From Rufibacter glacialis (lineage in GTDB: Bacteria; Bacteroidota; Bacteroidia; Cytophagales; Hymenobacteraceae), in contig NZ_VKKZ01000026.1 of the NCBI RefSeq assembly GCF_008271745.1, positions 1-64,000 of the forward strand: a stretch of DNA of 64,000 nt, read 5' to 3'. This document shows, piece by piece, positions 34,417-43,345 of the stretch (the stretch's first letter is position 1; every line of letters begins with the position of its first letter). The notes beneath the pieces were generated by a model. The model was given only the letters and a program-made list of their open reading frames with translations. It was not told the origin of the DNA and did not search any database. A program made the translations under genes and the position numbers.

Positions 34417-35031
34417 ATGGAAACCAGAGACAGGATCCTGCACCAGGCCCGGGCCCTTTTCTTCCAGAAAGGCATCAAAGCGGTCTCCATGGATGACGTG
34501 GCGGCGCACCTGGGGGTGTCCAAGAAAACCCTCTACAAATGGTTCGCCAACAAAGATGAGGTGGTGCTGGAAAGCATGCAGCAGTACATCCAGGCGGTGG
34601 AAGGTACCTGTAGCCAGGCCATTGCGTCGGCGGCCAATGCCATGGAGGCCATGTTCCAGATTGTGGAGATGGTGCGGGACATCATGCGGCAAATGCACCC
34701 CAGCATTTTCTATGACCTGCAGAAATACCACCCGGCCGCCTGGAGGCTCTGGCAGGAGCATAAGAACAATTTCTTCCTGGAGCAGACCAAAGAACACATG
34801 CAGCGGGGCATCAGGGAAAAACTGTTCCGGGAAGACATAGACGTGGAGATCCTGGCCCGGCTGCGGCTGGCCGAGGTGGAGCTGGGGTTTGACTCAGAGA
34901 ACTTCCCGGCAACTCAGTTTGACCTGCAGAAAGTACAGGTGGCGCTGCTGGAGCATTTCATTCTGGGCCTAGCTACGCTCAAAGGACATAAATTGGTGAA
35001 CCAATACAAACAGATCATAGAAGACGAATAA
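34417..35031 (+). CDS. TetR/AcrR-family transcriptional regulator
   Basis: A 204-residue regulator. The N-terminal helix-turn-helix (ILHQARALFFQKGIKAVSMDDVAAHLGVSKKTLYKWFANKDE, residues about 6-50) matches the TetR family closely. The C-terminal ligand domain is all-helical without recognisable residues. It is the first gene of a + strand operon with a TolC-type channel, adaptor and RND pump (3 bp to the next gene), so it is expected to repress the pump and respond to one of its substrates. Start at ATG 34417 gives the usual METRDRILHQA opening. Confidence 0.93.
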   Translation: METRDRILHQARALFFQKGIKAVSMDDVAAHLGVSKKTLYKWFANKDEVVLESMQQYIQAVEGTCSQAIASAANAMEAMFQIVEMVRDIMRQMHPSIFYDLQKYHPAAWRLWQEHKNNFFLEQTKEHMQRGIREKLFREDIDVEILARLRLAEVELGFDSENFPATQFDLQKVQVALLEHFILGLATLKGHKLVNQYKQIIEDE

Positions 35032-35034
35032 GGT

Positions 35035-36513
35035 ATGAAAAAGCGCATCTACGTCAGTTGGCTTCTGGTAAGCTGGCTGTTTTTCTTGCAGGCGCCCCAT
35101 TTGGTTTCGGCCCAGGAACAAGCGTTTTCGTTGCCCCAGGCCATTCAGTACGCGCTCCAGAACCGGCCCAGCCTCAAAACGTTGCGCAACCAGGAACAGA
35201 TAGACAAAGCCCGGGTGGGCGAGGTGCGGGCAACCGGGCTGCCGCAGGTGAACGCTGGGGTAGAGATCAACAACAACTTCATTCAGCAGAAGTCCATCGT
35301 GGATTTCAGCGAGTTCGGCGGAGCCTCGCAGCTCAACGACTTCACCATCACGCAGCAGCAGCTGAGGTCTGGGCAGGACATTGTCTTGTCGCCCTCTTAC
35401 TCCGCACCCGACAGCGTGCCCGGGCCGCAGGCCATCACGTTCGTGCAGCCCTGGACGGGGGCGGCGGCCCTTTCTGCTTCCCAGCTGTTGTTTGACGGGT
35501 CGTACCTCATCGGCCTGCGGGCCGCCTCTACCTATACCCAGCTTTCTAAAAAGAATACCCAGCAAGGCGAGATAGAGGTGGCCGAACAGGTGAGCAAGGC
35601 CTATTACAGTGTGCTGGTGGCCGGGGAGCAGATCAAGCTGCTAGACCAGAACCTCCGGCGCCTGGACACGCTGCTGCGGCAGACCATCATCATGAACCAG
35701 AACGGGTTTGTGGAAAAACTGGACGTAGACCGCCTGCGGGTCAGCTACAACAACCTGAAGATAGACCATGACAAAGCACAGCGGCTGCTGGCGCTGAGTC
35801 AACAGTTGCTCAAGTTCCAGATGGGCTTTCCGCAGGCGCAGCCCATCCTGCTCACCGACCAGTTGAACGAGAACAGCCTGGCCACCGCCAAACCCATGGG
35901 CAACTACGCCGGGTTCGCGTACGGAAACCGCATTGAATACGGTATTCTGGAAACCCAGCGGGATCTGGCGCTTTTGAACCAGCGGAACATCAAAGCAGGG
36001 TACTGGCCGCGGCTGCTGCTCAACGCGAACTACGGCTACAACGGGGTGGGCAGAACGTTCTCGCGGCTGTTAGACGTGCGGGCGGGCGCCAATAACACCA
36101 CCACCCGCAACTGGTTTGACTTCGGCGTGGTGGGCCTGAGTTTGCAGGTACCCCTCTTTGACGGCCTGCGCAAAAGTTACCAGGTGCAGCAATCCCGGAT
36201 CCAGCTGGAGAACGTGAAGCTGGGCTTTGAACAGCTGCAGCAAGCCATAGACCTGGAGTTGCGGCAGTCAGACGTGACCCTGGAAAATACCTTGAGCGTG
36301 CTGCGGGCCCAGCGCCAGAACCTGGAACTAGCTGAGGAGATCGCCCGGGTCTCGCGCATCAAGTACCAGCAGGGCGTAGGCTCCAACCTGGAAGTGATCA
36401 CCGCCGAGACCGACCTGCGGGCTGCCCAGACCAGCTATTACAGTGCCCTCTATGACGCCCTTATTGCCCAGGTAGACGCTGACCGGGCTACCGGGGCCTT
36501 ACTCCTGAAATAA
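35035..36513 (+). CDS. TolC-family outer-membrane channel protein
   Basis: A 492-residue outer-membrane efflux protein. Signal peptide at residues 1-24 (hydrophobic WLLVSWLFFLQAPHLVSA). Two OEP repeats: AFSLPQAIQYALQNRPSLKTLRNQ at the N-terminal half and the matching EVAEQVSKAYYSVLVAGEQIKLLDQNL / LELRQSDVTLENTLSVLRAQRQNLELAEEI / YQQGVGSNLEVITAETDLRAAQTSYYSALYD segments, typical of trimeric TolC-like channels. It would link the RND pump to the exterior. Between the TetR gene (3 bp) and the adaptor gene (33 bp). Confidence 0.93.
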   Translation: MKKRIYVSWLLVSWLFFLQAPHLVSAQEQAFSLPQAIQYALQNRPSLKTLRNQEQIDKARVGEVRATGLPQVNAGVEINNNFIQQKSIVDFSEFGGASQLNDFTITQQQLRSGQDIVLSPSYSAPDSVPGPQAITFVQPWTGAAALSASQLLFDGSYLIGLRAASTYTQLSKKNTQQGEIEVAEQVSKAYYSVLVAGEQIKLLDQNLRRLDTLLRQTIIMNQNGFVEKLDVDRLRVSYNNLKIDHDKAQRLLALSQQLLKFQMGFPQAQPILLTDQLNENSLATAKPMGNYAGFAYGNRIEYGILETQRDLALLNQRNIKAGYWPRLLLNANYGYNGVGRTFSRLLDVRAGANNTTTRNWFDFGVVGLSLQVPLFDGLRKSYQVQQSRIQLENVKLGFEQLQQAIDLELRQSDVTLENTLSVLRAQRQNLELAEEIARVSRIKYQQGVGSNLEVITAETDLRAAQTSYYSALYDALIAQVDADRATGALLLK

Positions 36514-36546
36514 CTTAAGAAGCCTCTTCATCTCATCTTTAGACTT

Positions 36547-37677
36547 ATGAAAACGCATCTCATTGCCGGTTTTGTCGCCATGGCGCTTTTGTCTTCCGCC
36601 TGTGGCGAGAAAGATAAGTCGGCGCAACTGGCAGATCTGAAAAAGCAGCAGGCCGAACTAGCCAGCCAGATAACCCAATTGGAAACCGAACTGCAGAAGG
36701 AAGGCAAGGGCAGTGCCCCCATAGTAACCGCTGTGCCGGTGACGGTGGTAACCGTGCAGCCTGAGACATTCCGCCATTACCTGGAAGTGCAGGGCCGCGT
36801 GGACTTCGACCAGAACGTGATGGTAAGCCCCAAGGTGCCAGGCGTGCTCACCAGCCTGCGGGTAGACCCGGGAAGCCGAGTGAGCCGTGGCCAGACCCTG
36901 GCCACCATTGACGCCGGCCCGCTGGACCAACAGATAGCTGCCCTTCGCCCTAACCTGGATTTGGCCCGCACTATCTACCAAAAGCAGAAAAACCTCTGGG
37001 ATCAGAAAATCGGCACCGAAATCCAGTTCCTGCAAGCCAAGAACAACGTGGAGAGCTTGGAGCGCCAGTTGGCTGCCATGCAGGCCGCGCGGGCTCAGTA
37101 CATTGTGAAAGCCCCTATTTCGGGGGAGGTAGACCAGGTGGTGCCTAAGTCCGGGGAGGCGGTGGCGCCCGGTATGGGCATCATCAGGTTGGTGAATGCC
37201 AACAGCGGCAAGATCGTGGCCGAGGTCTCTGAGGCGTATGCCAGCAAGATCAGGAAAGGGGATGAGGCGCTGGTCATGTTTCCTGACCTGAACCAGGAGA
37301 TCAGGACTACGGTACGGGTGGTGGGCAGCAACATCAACCCGAATAACCGGTCGTTCACGGTGGAACTGGGCGTGAAGCCGGCCGACCAGGGCAAGGTGAA
37401 CCTGCGGCCTAACATGGTGGCCGTGGTGCGCATCCAGGACTACGTGAAAGAGAACGCCCTCTCGCTGCCGCTGGATATTGTGCAGAAAGACGAGCAAGGC
37501 AACTTTGTGTACGTGGCCGAACAGAAAGGCGGGCAGCGGGTGGCAGTCAAACGCCCCATCACCACCGGTGCTTCTTACGGCGGCAAAGTGGAAGTGAGCA
37601 CGGGTCTCAACGCCCAGGACCAGGTCATCCGGGCCGGGGCCCAGAACCTGAACGAGGGTCAGCCGGTGGTTTTCTGA
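36547..37677 (+). CDS. RND efflux periplasmic adaptor (lipoprotein)
   Basis: A 376-residue membrane-fusion protein. N-terminal lipoprotein signal ends at LLSSAC (Cys19), followed by a coiled-coil stretch (LADLKKQQAELASQITQLETELQKE). The barrel-sandwich hybrid halves are GRVDFDQNVMVSPKVPGVLTSLRVDPGSRVSRGQTLATID and AQYIVKAPISGEVDQVVPKSGEAVAPGMGIIRL; a hairpin lies between them and a beta-barrel domain after. It joins the RND pump to the TolC-type channel in the periplasm. The gene is the third of the tetR-channel-adaptor-pump operon. Confidence 0.94.
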   Translation: MKTHLIAGFVAMALLSSACGEKDKSAQLADLKKQQAELASQITQLETELQKEGKGSAPIVTAVPVTVVTVQPETFRHYLEVQGRVDFDQNVMVSPKVPGVLTSLRVDPGSRVSRGQTLATIDAGPLDQQIAALRPNLDLARTIYQKQKNLWDQKIGTEIQFLQAKNNVESLERQLAAMQAARAQYIVKAPISGEVDQVVPKSGEAVAPGMGIIRLVNANSGKIVAEVSEAYASKIRKGDEALVMFPDLNQEIRTTVRVVGSNINPNNRSFTVELGVKPADQGKVNLRPNMVAVVRIQDYVKENALSLPLDIVQKDEQGNFVYVAEQKGGQRVAVKRPITTGASYGGKVEVSTGLNAQDQVIRAGAQNLNEGQPVVF

Positions 37678-37744
37678 GGAGTTTTTCAAAAAAAGGGGCT
37701 AAAACGTGCCGCGGCACCTTAGGGCTTCCTACAATCTCATTCCT

Positions 37745-40700
37745 ATGGAACAGTCAAACAATAGCAAGGAATTCAAGCCTACCAGTTGGGCCATAGACAA
37801 CCGCACCAGTATCTACATCATCACCCTGATCATTGCCCTGGTGGGTATTCTGGCCTACAACCGCCTGCAGAAGGAGAATTTCCCAGACATTGTGATCCCC
37901 ACCATGATCGTGACCACGGTGTACCCCGGTACCTCGCCCTCAGACATGGAGAACCTGGTCACGCGGCCCATTGAGAAGCAGATCAAGTCATTGAACGGGG
38001 TGAAGAAAGTGACGTCTACCTCCATGCAGGATTTTGCCATGATCACCGTGGAGTTCAACACCGGGGTAGACGTGGAAGTAGGCAAACAGCGCGTGAAAGA
38101 CGCCGTAGACAAAGCCAAAACCGATTTGCCCACCGATTTAGACCAGGCGCCGGATGTGCAGGAGATCAGCTTCTCTGAGATGCCCATCATGTACGTGAAC
38201 CTCTCGGGGAATTTCAGTGCCGAGAAACTGAAACAGTTCGCTGAGGATTTGCAAGACCGCATGGAGGCTCTGCCGGAGATCACCCGCGTAGACATTGTGG
38301 GCGCGCTGGAGCAGGAGGTGCAGGTGAACCTGGACATGTACAAGATGCAGGTGGCGCGGGTTACGTTCATGGACATTGAGCGGGCCATTGCCACGGAGAA
38401 CATGACCATCTCAGGCGGTACCGTGCGGGTAGGCGACATGAAACGGGCCGTGCGCGTAGTGGGCCAGTACACCGATCCCACCGCCATTGGCGACATTGTG
38501 GTGAAATCCCTGGACGGCGGCAACATCTACCTGCGCGACATCGCCCAGGTAACTGACACCTTTGAGGAACGCGAGAGCTTCGCCCGGCTAGACAATGACC
38601 CTGTGATCACACTCAACGTGGTCAAACGAAGCGGCGAGAACCTGATTGAGGCCTCTGACAAGATCAACGCCATCATTGACCAGGCCCACGGCACCCAATT
38701 ACCAGAGAGCCTCAAAATCACGGTGACCGGTGACCAGTCTACCAGCACGCGCCATACCCTCAATGACCTCATCAACACCATCATCATCGGGTTTATCTTG
38801 GTGACCTTGATCCTGATGTTCTTCATGGGGACTACCAACGCCTTGTTTGTGGGGCTGTCGGTGCCCATCTCTATGTTCATCGCCTTTTTGATCATGCCCA
38901 TGATCGGATTCTCTTTGAACATGATCGTGCTCTTCTCGTTCCTGCTGGCCTTGGGAATTGTGGTAGATGACGCCATTGTGGTCATTGAGAACACGCACCG
39001 CATTTACCATGAGACCAATTGGGACATTGCCAAATCAGCGAAGATGGCGGCCGGTGAGGTGTTTCTGCCGGTGCTGGCGGGAACGCTCACCACGGTGGCG
39101 CCTTTTTTACCCCTGGCATTCTGGCCGGGTATTGTGGGTGAATTCATGTTCTACCTGCCCATTACCTTGATCATCACCTTGATGGCGTCGTTGGTGGTGG
39201 CCTTTATCATCAACCCGGTGTTTGCGGTGTCTTTTATGCGCCGCGAGAGCAATCCAGCGCAGCAGAGGAAAACGTTCCGGCTGTCTATGTTGATTATGGG
39301 AGGGTTGGCCCTGTTGAGTTATCTGGTGGGCTGGCTGGGTATTGGCAACCTGGTGGTGGTGCTCATGGCGTTTGTGGCGTTGAACAAGTTCGTGTTCACC
39401 GGCTGGATCAATAAATTCCAGCGCAAGGTCTTGCCCGCCTTCATGAGTCGGTATGAGCGCCTGCTACGCTGGATGCTGATTGGCCGGCGCCCTTACAAGG
39501 TGCTGGGGTTGGTGGTGGCGCTGCTCTTCGGGTCTTTTATCATCACCGCCCTAAGAGCCCCCAAGGTGGTGTTCTTCCCGCAGGGTGACCCTAACTTTAT
39601 CTACACCTACATCAGCATGCCGGTGGGAACAGACCAATCGGTGACGGATTCCATTACCAGGGTGGTGGAGCGGCGGGTGTTTCAGGTGGTAGGCCAGAAG
39701 AATCCCAACGTGGAATCCATCATCTCCAACGTGGCGGTGGGCGCGGGTGACCCCATGGCAGGCAGCAGGCAGGCCGAGTCTAACAAGGGGCGGGTGACGG
39801 TGGCGTTTGTGGAGTATCAAGACCGGGAGCCGGGCGTGAGCACCGCCAGGTATTTAGATGATATTCGGGAGGCGGTAAAGGGCATTCCCGGGGCTGAGAT
39901 CACGGTGGAGCAGGAGCAGAACGGCCCGCCGGTGGGCAAGCCTATTCTGGTGGAGATCGCGGGCGAAGATTTTGCCGGCTTGATCCAGGTTTCCAAGAAC
40001 GTGCAGCGGTACCTAGATTCGGCGCAGATTGCCGGGGTAGAAGACCTGCGCACCGACCTGGAGGACAAGAACCCAGAGATCACCATTGAGATTGACCGCG
40101 TGCGCGCCAACCGCGAAGGCGTGAGTACAGCCCAGATTGGCGCTGAGCTTAGAACGGCTATTTTCGGGAAAGAAGCCTCTAAATTCAAGAAAGACGAAGA
40201 CGAGTACCCCATCCAGATCAGGTTAGCCGAGCAGTACCGCAAGAACATTGACCAGCTCATGGGCATGGTGCTCACCTTTAGAGACGCGGCAGGCATGGTG
40301 CGGCAGGTGCCGGTGTCGGCGGTAGCCACTATCAAGTATTCCACCACCTACGGCGGCATCAAACGCAAGAACCTGAAGCGCGTGATCTCCCTTTCCTCAA
40401 ACGTACTGGGTGGCTACAACCCCAATGAGGTGGTGGCCAATATCCAGACGGCGCTGGACCGTTTCCCTACGCCGGCGGGCTATGAGATCAGGATGGGCGG
40501 CGAGCAGGAAGACCAGAAAGAGACCATGGATTTTCTTTCGTTGGCCGGTATTGCCTCTATGGGCTTGATATTCTTGGTGTTGGTGACGCAGTTCAATTCC
40601 GTTTCCAAGTCGCTCATAATTTTATCAGAAGTTATCTTCTCGGTGATAGGGGTATTGCTAGGTTTCTCTGTCTTCAATATGGATATGTCCATTGTGATGA

Positions 40701-41122
40701 CCGGAATTGGGATCATAGCCCTGGCCGGGATAGTGGTGAAAAACGGGATTTTGTTGGTGGAATTCACTGATGTGCTGTTGGGAGAGGGAATGGAATTGGA
40801 GGAGGCGATTGTGATGGCCGGTAAAACGCGCCTGAGCCCGGTGATGCTGACCGCCACCGCTACCATTCTGGGTCTTATTCCGCTGGCCATTGGGTTGAAC
40901 TTCAACTTTTTCACCCTGTTCACCCAGTTTGACCCGCACTTTTTCCTGGGCGGCGAGAACGTGACCTTCTGGGGACCTCTGGCTTGGACCATCATTTTTG
41001 GCTTGAGCTTTGCCACGTTCCTGACCCTGTTGGTAGTGCCTATGATGTACCTGATCAATGAGAGAATCAAGAACCGGGTGCTTCCTGAACGCCGCGCCAA
41101 AAAGGCGGTTTTAGTAAGCTGA
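37745..41122 (+). CDS. RND-family efflux permease (AcrB/HAE-1 type)
   Basis: A 1125-residue inner-membrane proton-driven pump. ATG 37745 is chosen (MEQSNNSKEFKPTSWAIDNRTS); the 13 residues upstream in the frame lack family character. About 12 membrane helices with two large periplasmic loops, as in AcrB. TM4 keeps the proton-relay acidic pair (LLALGIVVDDAIVVIENTHR, Asp-Asp) and TM10 the basic partner (GIIALAGIVVKNGILLVEF, Lys). PGTSPSDMENLVTRPIEKQIKSLNGVKKV in the first porter subdomain is typical. Slightly longer than AcrB because of extra segments around 520-580 and 1060-1090. Substrate class unknown. A small carrier-like gene follows 34 bp later. Confidence 0.95.
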   Translation: MEQSNNSKEFKPTSWAIDNRTSIYIITLIIALVGILAYNRLQKENFPDIVIPTMIVTTVYPGTSPSDMENLVTRPIEKQIKSLNGVKKVTSTSMQDFAMITVEFNTGVDVEVGKQRVKDAVDKAKTDLPTDLDQAPDVQEISFSEMPIMYVNLSGNFSAEKLKQFAEDLQDRMEALPEITRVDIVGALEQEVQVNLDMYKMQVARVTFMDIERAIATENMTISGGTVRVGDMKRAVRVVGQYTDPTAIGDIVVKSLDGGNIYLRDIAQVTDTFEERESFARLDNDPVITLNVVKRSGENLIEASDKINAIIDQAHGTQLPESLKITVTGDQSTSTRHTLNDLINTIIIGFILVTLILMFFMGTTNALFVGLSVPISMFIAFLIMPMIGFSLNMIVLFSFLLALGIVVDDAIVVIENTHRIYHETNWDIAKSAKMAAGEVFLPVLAGTLTTVAPFLPLAFWPGIVGEFMFYLPITLIITLMASLVVAFIINPVFAVSFMRRESNPAQQRKTFRLSMLIMGGLALLSYLVGWLGIGNLVVVLMAFVALNKFVFTGWINKFQRKVLPAFMSRYERLLRWMLIGRRPYKVLGLVVALLFGSFIITALRAPKVVFFPQGDPNFIYTYISMPVGTDQSVTDSITRVVERRVFQVVGQKNPNVESIISNVAVGAGDPMAGSRQAESNKGRVTVAFVEYQDREPGVSTARYLDDIREAVKGIPGAEITVEQEQNGPPVGKPILVEIAGEDFAGLIQVSKNVQRYLDSAQIAGVEDLRTDLEDKNPEITIEIDRVRANREGVSTAQIGAELRTAIFGKEASKFKKDEDEYPIQIRLAEQYRKNIDQLMGMVLTFRDAAGMVRQVPVSAVATIKYSTTYGGIKRKNLKRVISLSSNVLGGYNPNEVVANIQTALDRFPTPAGYEIRMGGEQEDQKETMDFLSLAGIASMGLIFLVLVTQFNSVSKSLIILSEVIFSVIGVLLGFSVFNMDMSIVMTGIGIIALAGIVVKNGILLVEFTDVLLGEGMELEEAIVMAGKTRLSPVMLTATATILGLIPLAIGLNFNFFTLFTQFDPHFFLGGENVTFWGPLAWTIIFGLSFATFLTLLVVPMMYLINERIKNRVLPERRAKKAVLVS

Positions 41123-41156
41123 TTTGTTTGACCAAGGACTTTAATTTTTTACCTAT

Positions 41157-41414
41157 ATGATTACTGCACATACCCCATCTGTTACCCGGCAAGTCGTTAA
41201 AATCATCAGTAAGACCAAAGAGATCAAGCCGTCGCGCCTGCGGGTCTCTGCCGACCTCAGCAAAGAGTTTGGGTTTGACACCGTTGATGTGGTAGACATT
41301 ATCCTGGAGCTGGAAAAGAGCTTCAAGATTGTCATCCCAGATGAAGTGCCTTTGAACACCGTGGGTGATTTTGTAAACTACGTCTCTACCCACACCATTC
41401 GCCAAGCCAGCTAA
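41157..41414 (+). CDS. Acyl-carrier-like protein lacking the usual serine
   Basis: An 85-residue protein with the acyl carrier protein four-helix pattern: helix 1 SVTRQVVKIISKTKEI, motif GFDTVDVVDIILELEKSFKIVIPDEVPLNTVGDFVNYV. In true carriers the motif is D-S-L with Ser carrying the phosphopantetheine arm; here it is D41-T42-V43, so the attachment residue is replaced by threonine. The end of the helix-2/helix-3 part (IPDEVP...TVGDFVNYV) is close to bacterial AcpP. It sits 34 bp after the RND pump gene on the same strand. It may be a non-acylated scaffold or an atypical carrier; known ACPs are serine-dependent. Confidence 0.8.
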   Translation: MITAHTPSVTRQVVKIISKTKEIKPSRLRVSADLSKEFGFDTVDVVDIILELEKSFKIVIPDEVPLNTVGDFVNYVSTHTIRQAS

Positions 41415-41654
41415 CCCCTTTATTTATAAGATTGCTCATTTTTGATCTCGAAAGGCAGGGGGAATTTCCTTCTGCCTTTCTTCATGTAGGAGGAGGTGGG
41501 TTTAAGAGACGCCGCGGAAGCGAAAAAGGGTGAGCGACATTTTAGCCCAATTTTAGAAAAATTGGCCCTGAAACCTTTAGGAAATTTAGGTACAAGGGGG
41601 AATTTCTTCCATTTGCTCTCCTGGTTCAAGTCTGTGACTTGGACCTAAAATGAT

Positions 41655-41690
41655 CTGAAGTTTGCAACTTCAGTGAGGCGACAGCCTCAG
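41655..41690. repeat. Two adjacent small hairpins
   Basis: CTGAAGTTTGCAACTTCAG (8-bp stem) followed at once by GAGGCGACAGCCTC (5-bp stem). They could be part of a dispersed repeat; no gene is attached. Confidence 0.4.
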
Positions 41691-42111
41691 GAAAGGCGGT
41701 CAAGGGCTTAGCATCAGCAAGTAATTTCCTTTAGTTCAAAGCTTTTACCCCTCATTACCTTCTTACTTGATCTCTACCGCTTGTTCCTCCGTTTGGAGGT
41801 TTGTCACTTTTCTCCTTGATGCTCAACCTAATCAAAAGAATCAAGAAGCCCCGAACTCGCTGACGTTCAGACAGGCGGGGCTTCGGTGCGGTACCACCTG
41901 GCAACCGTCTTTTATTTCATAGGAAACTTGCGTCTAACTAGCTTGAGCCGTTCGTCACGTGCGGCAGGACGTCCCTCGGCCTCACGTAGGCCTTCATCCC
42001 GCCCTGCCACAAGTGAAATGCTTGCTTGGGAGAGGTTGCAATGCCTTCCTTCGTCCTGCGGACTGGTGGGGAAAGCCGCTGTTACCTGGTGCTCGTCGTT
42101 TGTTGATGGTA

Positions 42112-42133
42112 GAGACAAGGCATGCCTTGTCTC
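42112..42133. repeat. 22-bp perfect palindrome
   Basis: GAGACAAGGCA followed by its exact reverse complement, preceded by TA. Resembles the widespread small palindromic repeats of the form GTAGAGAC...GTCTC found in cyanobacteria and Bacteroidota. Mobile or structural role unknown. Confidence 0.6.
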
Positions 42134-42354
42134 AATAGTTCGGCCGTAAAGAACGCGTACCACAGGCAAGGGCTTCTTCTGCCTTGGGCGCAGACGCTCG
42201 CAGGACCTCCGGACGCTGCGAGGTCTTTGAGCAGACGGTATTGCGGATAGGAAGAGGTTGGCGTACCCGTAATTTCCCTCCTCTAAGGAGTAGCTAATGG
42301 TGTTTCAGGGCCGTTCTCCAGAAAACAGAGCCGAAACGGTTTCCTCTTTCCCCA

Positions 42355-42382
42355 CTCAAGACTCAGAACTCAAGACTCAGAA
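42355..42382. repeat. 14-bp tandem repeat, two copies
   Basis: CTCAAGACTCAGAA occurs twice in tandem (42355-42368, 42369-42382) followed by CTC, directly downstream of the metallopeptidase stop (minus strand). Confidence 0.7.
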
Positions 42383-42388
42383 CTCTAT

Positions 42389-43141
42389 CTAGTACACCTG
42401 CAGCCTATAGGCCTTCAGTTGCTTGTCAAGGCCGCGGGCGTCGCCGCTTATTTTGTCTAAAAGGGCCCAGAAACGGGGGCCGTGGTTCTTTTCTACGGTG
42501 TGGGCCAGCTCATGCAGGATCACGTAGTCGCAGAGGTGGGGCGGCAGGCGCATGAGGTGGAGGTTCAGGTTGATGTTGTTGGTGTAGGAGCAGCTGCCCC
42601 AGCGGGTCTTGGCGTTTTTGATGGCCACCTGCTGGTAAGAGAACCCGAACTGTTGGGCAAAGTGCGCCACGCGTTGCGGTAGATAGCGCTTGGCCTCCAG
42701 CCGTAGGGTGTATTCCACGCTTTGCTTGATGTACTCCTGCACGTCTGGGTGTTCATAGCCCACCTGCTCTGGGTACCACACATACAGGATACCATCTTTG
42801 AGGCGGCTCTTGGCCTGTGGTAAGGGATGGGGGAGCAGCAGCAGTTGGTGGAACCGGGTCTTGAACTCTACGTCCGGGGAGAAAAGCGTCTTTTTCTGTT
42901 GTTCCTGTTGCTGGTTTGATAAGTGCTTCCTGATCCAGGGAGCCTTCTCCTGCACAAAAGTTTCGGCCTGGGCCAGGGTGGCGCGTTTGGGCAGGGTCAC
43001 CCGTACGCCCTGTCCCGGCTTGATGCTGATTCTAACGTATTTGGCAGTAGCGCTGGGCACAAACTGCACCAGGCCAATGGTATCTATCTCCTTCTCCAGA
43101 ATCCCCTTGGTAAGGGCGGGGGTACTTTTCTTCCTCTCCAT
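42389..43141 (-). CDS. YgjP-like (DUF45, SprT/M48-type) metallopeptidase
   Basis: A 250-residue cytoplasmic protein. The zinc motif is HELAHTVEKNH (His-Glu-x-x-His, third His in NHGPRFWALL), with the family signature QVAIKNAKTRWGSCSYTNNINLNLHLMRLPPHLCDYVILHELAH. The N-terminal part (VRISIKPGQGVRVTLPKRATLAQAETFVQEKAPWI) is also characteristic. YgjP proteins have been described both as putative metalloproteases and as a UTP pyrophosphatase; the fold cannot decide. A two-way terminator lies upstream at 43217-43248. Confidence 0.9.
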   Translation of the reverse strand: MERKKSTPALTKGILEKEIDTIGLVQFVPSATAKYVRISIKPGQGVRVTLPKRATLAQAETFVQEKAPWIRKHLSNQQQEQQKKTLFSPDVEFKTRFHQLLLLPHPLPQAKSRLKDGILYVWYPEQVGYEHPDVQEYIKQSVEYTLRLEAKRYLPQRVAHFAQQFGFSYQQVAIKNAKTRWGSCSYTNNINLNLHLMRLPPHLCDYVILHELAHTVEKNHGPRFWALLDKISGDARGLDKQLKAYRLQVY

Positions 43142-43216
43142 AGCTAGAACAAAGATACAGCCTGCCCAGCTATTTTTCCTTATTCAACAGCAGGGCTTTG
43201 CAAAGCCGAAAACAAT

Positions 43217-43248
43217 AAAAAAGACGCCCCGCTAGAGACGTCTTTTTT
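43217..43248. terminator. Two-way terminator-like hairpin
   Basis: Stem AAAAAAGACG (43217-43226) / CGTCTTTTTT (43239-43248), 12-nt loop. It lies between the metallopeptidase start and the DUF1232 gene stop, both on minus, so it ends the DUF1232 transcript (T run on the minus strand from the A run). Confidence 0.75.
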
Positions 43249-43300
43249 ATAGGTTTTAGGTCAAGTCTGAAGGAAAATTATCCCCCTTCATTTTACCATT

Positions 43301-43340
43301 CTCTCAATCATTCATTCTCTCAATCATTCATTCTCCCAAT
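43301..43340. repeat. 16-bp tandem repeat
   Basis: CTCTCAATCATTCATT occurs twice in tandem (43301-43316, 43317-43332) plus a partial third unit CTCCCAAT, six bases after the DUF1232 gene stop. Confidence 0.7.
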
Positions 43341-43345
43341 GAAAC

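Larger units (their letters stand above)
41415..42388. other. Long non-coding region with several repeats
   Basis: 974 bp with no supported gene. Contains a near-palindrome (41540-41575), small hairpins around 41655-41690 (CTGAAGTTTGCAACTTCAG; GAGGCGACAGCCTC), a 22-bp perfect palindrome (42112-42133), another near-palindrome (42302-42338) and a 14-bp tandem repeat (42355-42382). Short frames here have no protein character. Confidence 0.55.

Noticed and set aside
41886-42169. Overlapping frames on both strands in the 1-kb spacer
   Set aside because: They overlap a perfect palindrome and have Arg/Ser-rich chance composition.
42355-43340. Tandem units considered as a CRISPR array
   Set aside because: Only two to three copies, units of 14-16 bp in direct tandem with no spacers, and no cas genes.
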